From: Streptomyces sp. Mut1
GTDB lineage: Bacteria > Actinomycetota > Actinomycetes > Streptomycetales > Streptomycetaceae
Length of the DNA: 64,000 bases
Reading direction: 5' to 3'
Assembly: GCF_030719295.1 (NCBI RefSeq)
Contig: NZ_CP120997.1
Coordinates: 4,847,501 to 4,911,500, forward strand
In this document: positions 7,921-16,126 of the stretch, one piece after another
Position numbering within the stretch: position 1 is the first letter of the stretch
Layout of the letters: each line of letters begins with the position of its first letter
Program-made: the position numbers and the translations under genes
Notes under the pieces: generated by a model
The model's database searches: none
The model's input: only the letters and a program-made list of their open reading frames with translations
What the model was told of the DNA's origin: nothing

Positions 7921-9573
7921 GTGGATGGATCACAGGGCACGGACGCCGGACTTCTGCTGGCCGGGAGGTACCGGCTGGGCGACGTCCTCGGACGCGGGGG
8001 CATGGGCAAGGTCTGGCGGGCCCACGACGAGGTGCTGCACCGCACCGTGGCCGTCAAGGAGCTGACCGCCGGTCTTTACGTCACCGACGCGGACCGGCTC
8101 GTCCTGCACGCCAGGACCCAGAAGGAGGCCCGAGCGGCGGCCCGCATCACCCACCCCGGTGTCGTCACCGTGCACGACGTGGTCGAGTACGACAACAGGC
8201 CGTGGATCGTCATGCAGTACGTCGACGGCCCGTCGCTCGCCGACCGCGCGAAGGAGTACGGCGAGGTCGAGGCGCGCGAGGCCGCCAGGATCGGGCTGCA
8301 CGTGCTGGGCGCGCTGCGCGCCGCGCACGACGCCGGGGTGCTGCACCGCGATGTGAAGCCGGGCAACGTGCTGCTCGCCCGGGACGGCCGGGTCCTGCTG
8401 ACCGACTTCGGGATCGCCGCGATCGAGGGCGACTCCACCATCACCAGGACCGGTGAACTCGTCGGCTCCATCGACTACCTGGCGCCCGAGCGGGTACGCG
8501 GCGGCGACCCCGGCCCGGCGTCCGACCTGTGGTCGCTGGGCGCCACGCTGTACACGGCGGTCGAGGGGCGCTCGCCGTTCCGCCGGACCTCCCCGATATC
8601 GACCATGCAGGCAGTCGTCACCGAGGACCCGCCGCCGCCCGGCAGGGCCGGGGCGCTCGCCCCCGTCATCACCGCGCTGCTGCGCAAGGAGCCGGAGGAC
8701 CGGCCGTCGGCCGCGGAGACCGAGCGGATGCTCATGGAGGCCATGGAGGGCCGCGCGCCGAGGAGCGCCCAGGCGTTCGTCCCGACACAGCAGGTCTCCG
8801 AGGAGATGCTGCGCGGGGGCACCGCCGTGCTGCCGCAACTCGGGCCGGCCCCCGGCCCGGCTCCCGCCCCGGCCCCCGCCCCGGCTCCCCGCCGCAGCCG
8901 GTGGCGTACGACCGTCCTGGTCATCGCGCTGGCCGCGGTGCTCGGTGGCGGTGCGGGCATCGCCGCGATGATGTACGCGCACCGCACGGAGGCCGCGGGC
9001 ACCGCGAGCGGCGGCACCGGCACCCACGGCCCCCACACCCCGGGGCCGGTCACCCCGACGCCCTCGCCCACCCCGACGCCCACCGAGTCGGCCTCGAAGG
9101 ACCCGGCGACGCAGGGCGTTCCGGACGGCTGGCGGCGGGTGGAGGACCCGGCCGGGTTCAGCATCTTCATGCCGGAGGGCTGGGAGCGCCGGATGGAGGG
9201 CACCAACATCGACTACACCCCGGACGGCGGCGTGCACTACCTCCGGATCAGCGTCGACCCGGCCCCCGACTTCGACAACTCCTACGACCACATGCTGGAA
9301 CTGCAGACGACGCTCAGCAAGCGGCTGCCCCAGTACGTGAACCTGGAGCTGAACTCCAACGTCTACCGCGACTGCCCCGGGTCCATCTGGGAGTTCACCT
9401 GGACCGAGAAGAACGGCGAGGCGCGGCACGCCATCGACCAGATGTATTTCGCGAAGGAGGGCGGCCCGGAGTACGCGCTCTACATGACGGGCCCCGCGGA
9501 CGACTGGGACAACACCCGGGACCGGTTCAACACGATGCTGCGCAGCTGGCGCGCCCCGGCCGACACCGACTGA
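7921..9573 (+). CDS. Membrane Ser/Thr protein kinase
   Basis: A 550-residue Hanks-type kinase, started at GTG 7921 just after a purine-rich GGGGCGGGGA stretch; an in-frame ATG at 7852 would add 23 atypical residues. The catalytic set is complete: LGRGGMGKVWRA, VAVKEL, HRDVKPGN, TDFGIAAIEG, YLAPERVRG. The kinase domain ends near residue 275. A Pro/Ala linker precedes one transmembrane helix at about 330-353, then a Thr/Pro-rich spacer. The extracellular domain starts VPDGWRRVEDPAGFSIFMPEGW and matches the C-terminal domains of the two upstream kinase-like proteins, suggesting the three sense related signals. The gene follows the pseudokinase by 110 bp. Confidence 0.92.
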   Translation: MDGSQGTDAGLLLAGRYRLGDVLGRGGMGKVWRAHDEVLHRTVAVKELTAGLYVTDADRLVLHARTQKEARAAARITHPGVVTVHDVVEYDNRPWIVMQYVDGPSLADRAKEYGEVEAREAARIGLHVLGALRAAHDAGVLHRDVKPGNVLLARDGRVLLTDFGIAAIEGDSTITRTGELVGSIDYLAPERVRGGDPGPASDLWSLGATLYTAVEGRSPFRRTSPISTMQAVVTEDPPPPGRAGALAPVITALLRKEPEDRPSAAETERMLMEAMEGRAPRSAQAFVPTQQVSEEMLRGGTAVLPQLGPAPGPAPAPAPAPAPRRSRWRTTVLVIALAAVLGGGAGIAAMMYAHRTEAAGTASGGTGTHGPHTPGPVTPTPSPTPTPTESASKDPATQGVPDGWRRVEDPAGFSIFMPEGWERRMEGTNIDYTPDGGVHYLRISVDPAPDFDNSYDHMLELQTTLSKRLPQYVNLELNSNVYRDCPGSIWEFTWTEKNGEARHAIDQMYFAKEGGPEYALYMTGPADDWDNTRDRFNTMLRSWRAPADTD

Positions 9574-9586
9574 CACCGACTGACCC

Positions 9587-9602
9587 GTCCGGCCGCCCGG
9601 AC
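9587..9602 (+). terminator. Short hairpin after the third kinase gene
   Basis: GTCCGG (9587-9592) and CCGGAC (9597-9602) form a 6-bp stem with a CCGC loop, 14 nt past the stop codon. It is short, so this is only a possible terminator. Confidence 0.3.
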
Positions 9603-9624
9603 CGGCGGGGGCTGGCGGATAGCC

Positions 9625-9659
9625 CCTGATCAGGACTTATGTCGCCAGTGATCACTGGC
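9625..9659. promoter_or_regulatory. Two perfect palindromes upstream of the semialdehyde dehydrogenase gene
   Basis: CCTGATCAGG (9625-9634) and the 16-bp perfect palindrome GCCAGTGATCACTGGC (9644-9659) lie about 100-130 bp before the next start codon. A perfect 16-bp dyad in intergenic DNA is typical of a dimeric repressor or activator operator. No regulator gene is adjacent, so the cognate protein is unknown. Confidence 0.5.
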
Positions 9660-9742
9660 TGGGTCGGCGGGTGGGTGGCGGGACTCCGGGAGAGACGGTG
9701 AAAAGCTGTTACCCACGGGTACCCAAAGCCTTCCGGCCGACG

Positions 9743-9748
9743 TACTCT
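9743..9748 (+). promoter_or_regulatory. -10 element TACTCT for a probably leaderless mRNA
   Basis: TACTCT fits the actinobacterial TANNNT -10 pattern and ends 7 nt before the ATG at 9756, so transcription would begin at or next to the start codon. No Shine-Dalgarno sequence is visible in front of that ATG, which agrees with leaderless translation. Confidence 0.5.
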
Positions 9749-9755
9749 CGCCCTC

Positions 9756-11384
9756 ATGACGGACTCGCAGGCCCCCACGTCCACCTCCGCCGCCGCTGCC
9801 GGCACCAACCCCGTGGCCGCCGCGCCCGCGGGCGTGCGCACGGCCGCCGATGTCGTGACGCCCGAGGTGATCGCCCAGCTGACGCGCGGCGTCGTCGGCT
9901 CCGGCCGTACCGCCAACCACACGCCCTTCACCGGTGCGAAGCTGGCCGACCTGCCGGAGTCCACCCCCGAGGACGTGGCGACCGCCTTCGAGCGGGCGCG
10001 CGCCGCCCAGCCCGTCTGGGCCGCCCTGCCGGTACGGGACCGGGCCGCGGTCCTCCTGCGTTTCCACGACCTCGTCATCGGCCGCCAGTCCGAGGTCCTC
10101 GACCTCATCCAGCTGGAGACCGGCAAGGCCCGTCTGCACGCCCACGAGGAGGTGCAGGCGGTCGCCGTCGCCGCCCGGCACTACGGCCGCAAGGCCGCCG
10201 CGTATCTGAAGCCCAAGCGCCACACGGGTGTCGTACCGACCCTCACCAAGGTCACCGAGCTGCGTCAGCCGCGCGGGGTCGTCGGCCAGATCGCCCCCTG
10301 GAACTACCCCTTTGAGCTGTCCGTCGGCGACGCCCTGCCCGCCTTCGTCTCCGGCAACGCCGTGGTGATGAAGCCCGACACCGAGACCGCGCTGACCGCC
10401 CTGTGGGCCCGCGACCTGCTCATCGAGGCGGGGCTCCCGGCCGAGGTCTTCCAGGTCGTCCTCGGTGACGGCCCGGTCATCGGCCCCGAGGTCGTCAAGC
10501 ACGCCGACTACGTCTCGTTCACCGGCTCCACCCGCACCGGCCGCGAGGTCGCGCAGGGCGCGGCGGCCCGGCTCGTCGGCGTCTCGCTGGAGCTCGGCGG
10601 CAAGAACGCCATGCTGGTCCTGGCGGACGCCGACGTGGAGAAGGCCGCCGCCGGCGCCGTCCGCGCCTGCTTCTCCTCGGCCGGCCAGCTCTGCATCTCC
10701 ATCGAGCGGCTGTACGTCCACGAGTCCGTCGCCGACGCCTTCGTGGAGCGGTTCGCCGCCCGTACCAAGGCGATGCGGCTCGGCAGCTCCCTCGCGTACG
10801 GCGCCGACATGGGCTCGCTGGTGGGCGAGCGGCAGCTGGAGACCGTCAGCCGGCATGTCGCGGAGGCCGTCGAGAAGGGCGCCAAGCTGGTGGCCGGCGG
10901 GGTCGCCCGCCCCGACATCGGCCCGCTCTTCTACGAGCCGACGATCCTGGACGGTGTGGAGGCCCCGATGGCCGTCTGCACCGAGGAGACCTTCGGCCCG
11001 GTCGTCTCGGTCTACCGCTTCAGCGACGAGGACGAGGTTGTGGAGCTGGCCAACGCCACCCCGTACGGCCTCAACTCCAGCGTCTGGACCAAGGACGGCA
11101 GGCGCGGCCACCGGGTCGCCGCCCGGCTGCGCACCGGCACGGTCAACATCAACGAGGGGTACGCCCCCGCGTACGGCAGCGTGCAGTCGCCGATGGGCGG
11201 CATGAAGGACTCCGGTCTCGGTCGCCGGCACGGCTCCGAGGGCATCCTCAAGTACACCGAGGCCCAGACCGTCGCCCAGCAGCGGCTGATCCCGCTCGCC
11301 CCGTCCTTCGGGATGGACGACGAGAAGTACGCGGCGTTCATGAGCCGCAGCCTGAAGGCGATGAAGGCGTTCCGCCTGCGCTGA
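9756..11384 (+). CDS. gabD: Succinate-semialdehyde dehydrogenase (NADP+-type aldehyde dehydrogenase)
   Basis: A 542-residue member of the aldehyde dehydrogenase superfamily, likely oxidising succinate semialdehyde to succinate at the end of the GABA route. The N-terminal 35 residues are Ala/Thr-rich. Motifs in order: APWNYPFELSVGDALPA, the cofactor motif FTGSTRTGREVA, the general-base glutamate in LELGGKNAMLV, the nucleophilic cysteine in SSAGQLCIS (about residue 312), and EETFGPVVSVYRF. The exact aldehyde substrate cannot be proved from sequence. It precedes a GMC oxidoreductase gene by 51 bp, probably co-transcribed, so the pair may oxidise an alcohol and then its aldehyde, though that link is inference. 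Confidence 0.87.
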   Translation: MTDSQAPTSTSAAAAGTNPVAAAPAGVRTAADVVTPEVIAQLTRGVVGSGRTANHTPFTGAKLADLPESTPEDVATAFERARAAQPVWAALPVRDRAAVLLRFHDLVIGRQSEVLDLIQLETGKARLHAHEEVQAVAVAARHYGRKAAAYLKPKRHTGVVPTLTKVTELRQPRGVVGQIAPWNYPFELSVGDALPAFVSGNAVVMKPDTETALTALWARDLLIEAGLPAEVFQVVLGDGPVIGPEVVKHADYVSFTGSTRTGREVAQGAAARLVGVSLELGGKNAMLVLADADVEKAAAGAVRACFSSAGQLCISIERLYVHESVADAFVERFAARTKAMRLGSSLAYGADMGSLVGERQLETVSRHVAEAVEKGAKLVAGGVARPDIGPLFYEPTILDGVEAPMAVCTEETFGPVVSVYRFSDEDEVVELANATPYGLNSSVWTKDGRRGHRVAARLRTGTVNINEGYAPAYGSVQSPMGGMKDSGLGRRHGSEGILKYTEAQTVAQQRLIPLAPSFGMDDEKYAAFMSRSLKAMKAFRLR

Positions 11385-11435
11385 ACCCCCGCCCCTGCCC
11401 GCACCACTTCTGTCCTTTTCGTACCGAGGAGTGTC

Positions 11436-13319
11436 ATGTCCCAGGACAGCCCTGCCCAGAATCAGGACCGGCCGGCCGGTGCGGCCGACGACGACGCCGC
11501 GTACGACTACGACGTGATCGTCGTCGGTTCGGGCTTCGGCGGCGCGGTCTCGGCACTCCGGCTGAGCGAGAAGGGATACCGGGTCGGCGTCCTGGAGGCG
11601 GGCCGCCGCTTCACCCCCGGCACCCTCCCCAAGAACTCCTGGGACCTGAAGAACTACCTCTGGGCCCCCGCCCTCGGCCTCTTCGGCATCCAGCGCGTGC
11701 ATCTGCTCGGCAAGGTGATGGTGCTGGCCGGCGCCGGGGTCGGCGGCGGCTCGCTGAACTACGCCAACACGCTGTACGTGCCCCCCGCGCCGTTCTTCGA
11801 GGACCGCCAGTGGGCGCACATCACCGACTGGCAGGACGAGCTGAAGCCGTTCTACGACCAGGCCAAGCGGATGCTCGGGGTCCGGCTCAACCCGACGACG
11901 ACCCCCTCCGACGTCCACCTCAGGGCGACCGCCGAGGCGATGGGCGTCGGCGACACCTTCCACCTGGCCCCGGTCGGCGTCTTCTTCGGTGACGGCGAGG
12001 ACGCCGACGGCACCGCGCGGGCGAAGCCGGGCGGCACGGTCGCCGACCCCTACTTCGGCGGCGCGGGCCCGGCGCGCAAGGCGTGCACCGAGTGCGGCGA
12101 GTGCATGACGGGCTGCCGCCACGGCGCGAAGAACACCCTCAACGAGAACTACCTCCACCTCGCCGAGAAGGCGGGCGCGGTCATCCACCCCATGACCTCC
12201 GTCATCGGCGTCACCGATCACCCCGACGGCGGCTACCGCGTCGCCACCGTGCCCACCGACCGCCGGAGGAAGGCGAAGCCCACCGCGCTGCGCGCCCGCG
12301 AGGTGGTCGTCGCGGCGGGCACGTACGGCACCCAGACCCTGCTGCACACGATGAAGGACAAGGGACTGCTGCCCCGGCTCTCCGCCCGGCTCGGCGAACT
12401 GACCCGGACCAACTCCGAGGGGCTCGTCGGCGCGCAGACCTCCGACCGCCGCTACCGCAAGAAGCACGGAACGAAGCCCGACTTCACCAAGGGCGTCGCC
12501 ATCACGTCCTCGATCCACCCCGACGAGAACACCCACATCGAACCGGTCCGCTACGGCAAGGGCTCCAACGCCATGGGCGGGATGACCATCCTCCAGGTCC
12601 CCTACAGCACCCACCGGGTCCTCGCCTGGTTCGGGAACCTGGCCAAGCACCCCACGCTCGCCGTGCGTTCGCTCTCCAACCGGCGCTGGTCGGAGCGGAC
12701 CATCATCGGCCTCGTCATGCAGTCGCTCGACAACTCCCTGACCGCCTACCGCAAGCCGGGCGGCATCGGAAAGGGCCTGCTCACCGCCCGCCAGGGCCAC
12801 GGCGCGCCCAACCCGACGCAGATCGCCGAGGCGACACAGAGCGCCTCGCTGCTCGCCGACGAGATCAACGGCTTCCCCGGCTCCAACATCGGTGAGCTGA
12901 TGGGCACCCCGCTCACCGCCCACTTCCTCGGCGGCTGCCCGATCGGCGCCGACGCGGACGAGGGGGTCATCGACCCGTACCACCGGCTGTTCGGGCACCC
13001 GGGCATCTCGGTCGTCGACGGCTCGGCGGTCTCCGCGAACCTCGGCGTCAACCCCTCGCTGACGATCACCGCGCAGGCGGAACGCGCCATGTCATTCTGG
13101 CCCAACAAGGGCGAGCGCGACCCGCGCCCGGCGCAGGGAGAGGCGTACGAGCGGCTGGCCGCGGTCGAGCCGCAGGCACCGGCCGTCCCGAAGGAGGCGT
13201 TCGGCGCGCTGCGGTTGCCGTTCCTGGGGATGCCCGCGGTGCCGCCGAAGAAGGAGCCGTCCGACAAGGCGCACAAGGCGCACGAGGCCGACGAGGCGCA
13301 CCGGGCGGACCAGGCATAA
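11436..13319 (+). CDS. GMC-family FAD oxidoreductase (cholesterol-oxidase-like) with Cys cluster
   Basis: A 627-residue glucose-methanol-choline oxidoreductase. The FAD dinucleotide motif VVGSGFGGAVSALRLSEKG is at about residues 29-47, GVGGGSLNYANTLYVPP is the flavin-attachment region, and the C-terminal GMC segment (GGCPIGADADEGVIDPYHRL, then SVVDGSAVSANLGVNPSLT) carries the usual active-site histidine region. Unusually, C217-TE-C220-GE-C223-MTG-C227 has the CxxCxxCxxxC spacing of a ferredoxin [4Fe-4S] site. The last 30 residues are a charged HKA/DEA repeat tail. GAGGAG precedes the ATG. Substrate unknown; sterol or long-chain alcohol oxidation is the family expectation. Confidence 0.88.
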   Translation: MSQDSPAQNQDRPAGAADDDAAYDYDVIVVGSGFGGAVSALRLSEKGYRVGVLEAGRRFTPGTLPKNSWDLKNYLWAPALGLFGIQRVHLLGKVMVLAGAGVGGGSLNYANTLYVPPAPFFEDRQWAHITDWQDELKPFYDQAKRMLGVRLNPTTTPSDVHLRATAEAMGVGDTFHLAPVGVFFGDGEDADGTARAKPGGTVADPYFGGAGPARKACTECGECMTGCRHGAKNTLNENYLHLAEKAGAVIHPMTSVIGVTDHPDGGYRVATVPTDRRRKAKPTALRAREVVVAAGTYGTQTLLHTMKDKGLLPRLSARLGELTRTNSEGLVGAQTSDRRYRKKHGTKPDFTKGVAITSSIHPDENTHIEPVRYGKGSNAMGGMTILQVPYSTHRVLAWFGNLAKHPTLAVRSLSNRRWSERTIIGLVMQSLDNSLTAYRKPGGIGKGLLTARQGHGAPNPTQIAEATQSASLLADEINGFPGSNIGELMGTPLTAHFLGGCPIGADADEGVIDPYHRLFGHPGISVVDGSAVSANLGVNPSLTITAQAERAMSFWPNKGERDPRPAQGEAYERLAAVEPQAPAVPKEAFGALRLPFLGMPAVPPKKEPSDKAHKAHEADEAHRADQA

Positions 13320-13343
13320 GGACAACGGCATAAGGACAGCAGA

Positions 13344-13375
13344 AGGGGCTGCACCCCCCTCCAAGTGCAGCCCCT
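13344..13375 (+). terminator. Terminator of the dehydrogenase-GMC operon
   Basis: AGGGGCTGCAC (13344-13354) pairs perfectly with GTGCAGCCCCT (13365-13375), an 11-bp stem with a C-rich 10-nt loop, 25 nt after the GMC stop codon. Confidence 0.85.
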
Positions 13376-13477
13376 CACGCTGTAACCGGTCCGTCGCACA
13401 ACAACCGACAACCGGTGTTCCGCATGCATGACCTGCCAGCCGTCCCGATGGTTGTCCTCGCACTGACGAAATCTTTA

Positions 13478-13493
13478 TGTGAGCTGGATCACT
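13478..13493. promoter_or_regulatory. CRP-type palindrome TGTGA-N6-TCAC
   Basis: TGTGAGCTGGATCACT matches the Crp/FNR-family operator form TGTGA-N6-TCACA except for the final base. It lies 120 bp upstream of the surface-protein gene, consistent with an activator or repressor site. Streptomyces encode a Crp protein with this type of half site; assignment here is by sequence only. Confidence 0.45.
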
Positions 13494-13612
13494 TCGCTGG
13501 GTGTACTCGATCCGTGATCTGATCGCGCGCAACTTTTCCCGCCCTCCCCTGGTCGTACCCATATCGCTGTCACAGCGGTCACACAGCTCCCGACGACCCC
13601 AGAGGGCCCGAG

Positions 13613-15331
13613 ATGAGAAGCACGACCCCGTTCCGCCGTGCGGCGGGCATCCTTGCCTCGGCCGGCCTGCTGGCCGCCGGCACGCTCGCGCTGGGCGGAC
13701 CGGCGCGCGCAGCCGTCCCCGAGTTCACGCTCGGCGGCCCCGTCGAAACGGCCCTGCACCCGTATCCGGCCACGGGCACCCCGCAGAAGGCCACCCTGGG
13801 GCTCACGGTCACCAACCCCTCGGAAGACGTGGAGAACGGCGTCTTCGACGGCGAGTACACCGTCCGCTTCGACTTCGGGAAGCTCGCCGGGGTCGCGGAC
13901 GTCTCCTTCGGCGAGGGCGGCGGCCTCGACTGCGAGCGGACCGGGACGACGGCCGTCTGCCACGACTACGGGATCTGGCCGGGCCTGAGCACCCTCGCCG
14001 AACTCGACGTCACAGCCGCCGAGGGCAGCGAGGACGGCGACAGCGGAACCATCGCGGTCACGGCCGAGGCGGAGGGAGCCACCTTCAAGGCGTTCACCGC
14101 GCATGTCTCCATCGGCGGCCCCGACCTGTCGATGAAGCGGCTGCCGTTCAGGACGGAGCTGAAGCCGGGGGACACCCAGCCGGTGCCCATCACCTTCACC
14201 AACAACGGCACCCGCGCCGCCGAGGGCGTTCTGCTCACCCTGCGCAACACCCGGGGCATGGAGTTCACCGAGCGGTACCAGAACTGCGAGTACAGCGAGG
14301 ACGACCTGGGCATGGGCAGCCCCGGCGCCTGGACCACCGCCCTGTGCACCTTCCCCGGCAGCTACGAGCCCGGCGCCACCTACACGCTGGCCGAGGCGCC
14401 CGTGATCCGTGCCACCGAGCACGCCTTCTACGACTCGTTCCTCTACCGCATCGCCGAGGACGGCACCGACGCCCGCGCCGCGCTGCGGGCCGGCGCCCGG
14501 TTCAGCTCCGGCAAGGGCGCGACGCTCGCCCTGCGCGAGAACCCGGCGACCCGCTCCGCCGACCTGGAGCCGGACGACAACCAGCAGGACGTCGACTTCC
14601 GCACGGACAACAGCGCCGACTTCGCGGCCTACGGCGACAAGGCCGACGGCGCGGCCGGTGACACGGTCGACGTGACCGTCGGCTTCCGCAACCAGGGGCC
14701 CGCCTGGGTCGGGTACATCCGCTCCGGTGAGGACGTCGCCACCGTCGACGTCACGGTCCCCGAGGGTGCCACGGTGCTCACCAAGCCGGCCTCCTGCCGG
14801 GGCGTGACCAAGGACGGGCAGTACCGCGAGGACCAGACGGCCGCCCCGCGCTACGTCTGCCCCACGCCGATGTCCGTGCGCGAGGACGCGGACTTCGCCC
14901 TTCCCTTCCGGCTGAGGATCGACAAGGCCGTCACGGGGGCGTCCGGCGCGGTCGTGGTCCGCAACCCCTTCCTCCAGGACCCCGAGCTGCGCTTCGACCC
15001 GGCTCCCGCGAACAACACCGCGTCCCTGGTGCTCAACGCCGGGGACTCCGGCGCCACGGCCGGCCAGTCCGCCTCGGGCGGCTCGACGGCCACGGGCGGC
15101 TCCACCGGAGGCTCGGGTGACACCGGCGCGACCGGCTCCGGTTCGGCCGGCTCGTCCTCGGCCGGTACGACGGGCACGGGCGGCTCGACGGGCTCCGCTT
15201 CCGGCGGCTCGGGCGGGGGCGCGCTCGCCTCCACCGGGACCGTCGCGCTCGCGGCGTCCGGCGCGGCGCTCGTCGCGCTGCTCGCGGGCGGCGTCCTGTT
15301 CATGTCCTCCCGCCGCCGCGCCACCCGCTGA
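13613..15331 (+). CDS. Sortase-anchored (LAxTG) cell-wall surface protein
   Basis: A 572-residue exported protein. It has a signal peptide (residues 1-33, cleavage likely after GGPARAA), a body with two or more beta-sandwich, DUF11/CARDB-like segments (for example PVPITFTNNGTRAAEGV and VDVTVGFRNQGPAWVGYIR), a Ser/Gly/Thr-rich stalk (about residues 480-538), and a C-terminal sorting signal: L-A-S-T-G, a hydrophobic helix and the tail SSRRRATR. LAxTG is the motif used by class E sortases in Streptomyces, so it is expected to be covalently linked to peptidoglycan. Six cysteines in the ectodomain could form disulfides. Function unknown; a structural or adhesive role is a guess. It stands alone between two terminators. 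Confidence 0.85.
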   Translation: MRSTTPFRRAAGILASAGLLAAGTLALGGPARAAVPEFTLGGPVETALHPYPATGTPQKATLGLTVTNPSEDVENGVFDGEYTVRFDFGKLAGVADVSFGEGGGLDCERTGTTAVCHDYGIWPGLSTLAELDVTAAEGSEDGDSGTIAVTAEAEGATFKAFTAHVSIGGPDLSMKRLPFRTELKPGDTQPVPITFTNNGTRAAEGVLLTLRNTRGMEFTERYQNCEYSEDDLGMGSPGAWTTALCTFPGSYEPGATYTLAEAPVIRATEHAFYDSFLYRIAEDGTDARAALRAGARFSSGKGATLALRENPATRSADLEPDDNQQDVDFRTDNSADFAAYGDKADGAAGDTVDVTVGFRNQGPAWVGYIRSGEDVATVDVTVPEGATVLTKPASCRGVTKDGQYREDQTAAPRYVCPTPMSVREDADFALPFRLRIDKAVTGASGAVVVRNPFLQDPELRFDPAPANNTASLVLNAGDSGATAGQSASGGSTATGGSTGGSGDTGATGSGSAGSSSAGTTGTGGSTGSASGGSGGGALASTGTVALAASGAALVALLAGGVLFMSSRRRATR

Positions 15332-15332
15332 A

Positions 15333-15424
15333 GCGGCACACAGAAAAGCGACACACGAAGAAACGGTACACGAAGAAACGGCACGCAGGAAAGCGACACG
15401 AAGAAACGGCACGCAGAGAAACGG
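15333..15424. repeat. Degenerate A-rich tandem repeats downstream of the surface protein
   Basis: Units related to GAAGAAACGGCACGCAG recur about five times (two near-exact copies, plus variants reading GAAGAAACGGTACAC and GGAAAGCGACAC). They are purine-rich on the plus strand, unlike their surroundings. The frame carries no convincing gene. Confidence 0.65.
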
Positions 15425-15454
15425 CCGGCCCCGGGCGTCCCCGGAGCCGGCCGT
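15421..15454 (+). terminator. Terminator after the LAxTG protein
   Basis: ACGGCCGGC (15421-15429) pairs with GCCGGCCGT (15446-15454). After one mismatch an inner CCGGG/CCCGG stem extends the hairpin to about 14 bp with a 4-nt loop. The following 260 bp to the chorismate mutase stop shows no gene. Confidence 0.75.
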
Positions 15455-15716
15455 TCCTGGAGGAACCCACGGGCCCCTCCGAGTGACCGGGCTGCTGTCC
15501 CCTGCCGACCGGTCACGCACGCCGGTGCGCGGTCCCACGGCGTGCACGCGGCACGCCACACACCCCGGCGGAGCCACGCGTGGTTTCCATCGAGAGCCGC
15601 CCCTGGCTGGCACGACACCGGGACCAACGAAGCCGCGCCGGACCCGGTCACGCGCCGTACGGGTGAGACCCCGCCCGAACTGGGATACGCCCCTACAGCC
15701 CCCCGAGCGCGTCCGC

Positions 15717-16016
15717 TCAGACCCGGCCCCGGCACAGCTCCAGCAGCGTCATCGCCAGTGAGGTGCCCGGCTTGCCCAGCGCGTCCCGGTAGCGGGCCAG
15801 GATCTCCATCTCCCGGGACAGGTTGACCCGGCGGCCGCCCGAGGTCATCCGGGCCTCCTGGATCACCGAGGACACGGCCATCCGTTCCTGGACGAGCCCG
15901 ATGATCCGGTCGTCCAGGGCGTCGATACGGGTGCGGGCGTCGCCGATCAGGGACGCGGCCTCGTCGGTGCGGGCGCCGGTCGCCTCGGCGGCGGAGGTGG
16001 CGGTGCTGCTGCTCAT
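15717..16016 (-). CDS. Chorismate mutase (AroQ class, stand-alone)
   Basis: A 99-residue all-helical AroQ-type chorismate mutase that converts chorismate to prephenate, the branch point to phenylalanine and tyrosine. Typical features are RTRIDALDDRIIGLVQERMA for helix 1 (active-site Arg and family signature), a middle segment with ARMTSGGRRVNLSREMEIL, and the C-terminal helix. The first 20 residues are a Ser/Ala/Thr extension. GGGAGA lies 6 nt upstream of the ATG. The 110-nt leader between the upstream aromatic leader peptide and this start holds a strong terminator hairpin, so expression is likely controlled by attenuation in response to Phe/Tyr. It diverges from guaA. Confidence 0.9.
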   Translation of the reverse strand: MSSSTATSAAEATGARTDEAASLIGDARTRIDALDDRIIGLVQERMAVSSVIQEARMTSGGRRVNLSREMEILARYRDALGKPGTSLAMTLLELCRGRV

Positions 16017-16076
16017 GCGGGTCTCCCGGTGAGTGCGGTGCGGCTCCCCGGGGCCGTCGGGCCCGGAACGCCAGAA

Positions 16077-16102
16077 CGCCCCGGGCCTGTCGGCCCGGGG
16101 CG
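16077..16102 (-). terminator. Attenuator-type terminator before chorismate mutase
   Basis: CGCCCCGGGCC and GGCCCGGGGCG form a perfect 11-bp stem with a 4-nt loop, 24 nt after the leader-peptide stop and 60 nt before the chorismate mutase start. On the minus strand the 3' flank starts TTCTGG, with only a weak U-rich part. The 5' arm contains CGGGCCG, which can instead pair with CGGCCCG inside the leader ORF (plus positions 16153-16159), giving a possible antiterminator. Confidence 0.75.
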
Positions 16103-16126
16103 CCTGGAACGTTGCTTGTCAGTTGC

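Noticed and set aside
9630..12998. An 1122-codon minus-strand frame opposite gabD and the GMC gene
   Set aside because: Antisense shadow; the plus-strand genes have full catalytic motifs.
13561..13600. GTCAC direct repeats upstream of the surface protein (GTCACAGCGGTCACA)
   Set aside because: Short, common 5-mers; not enough to call an operator beside the stronger CRP-type dyad.
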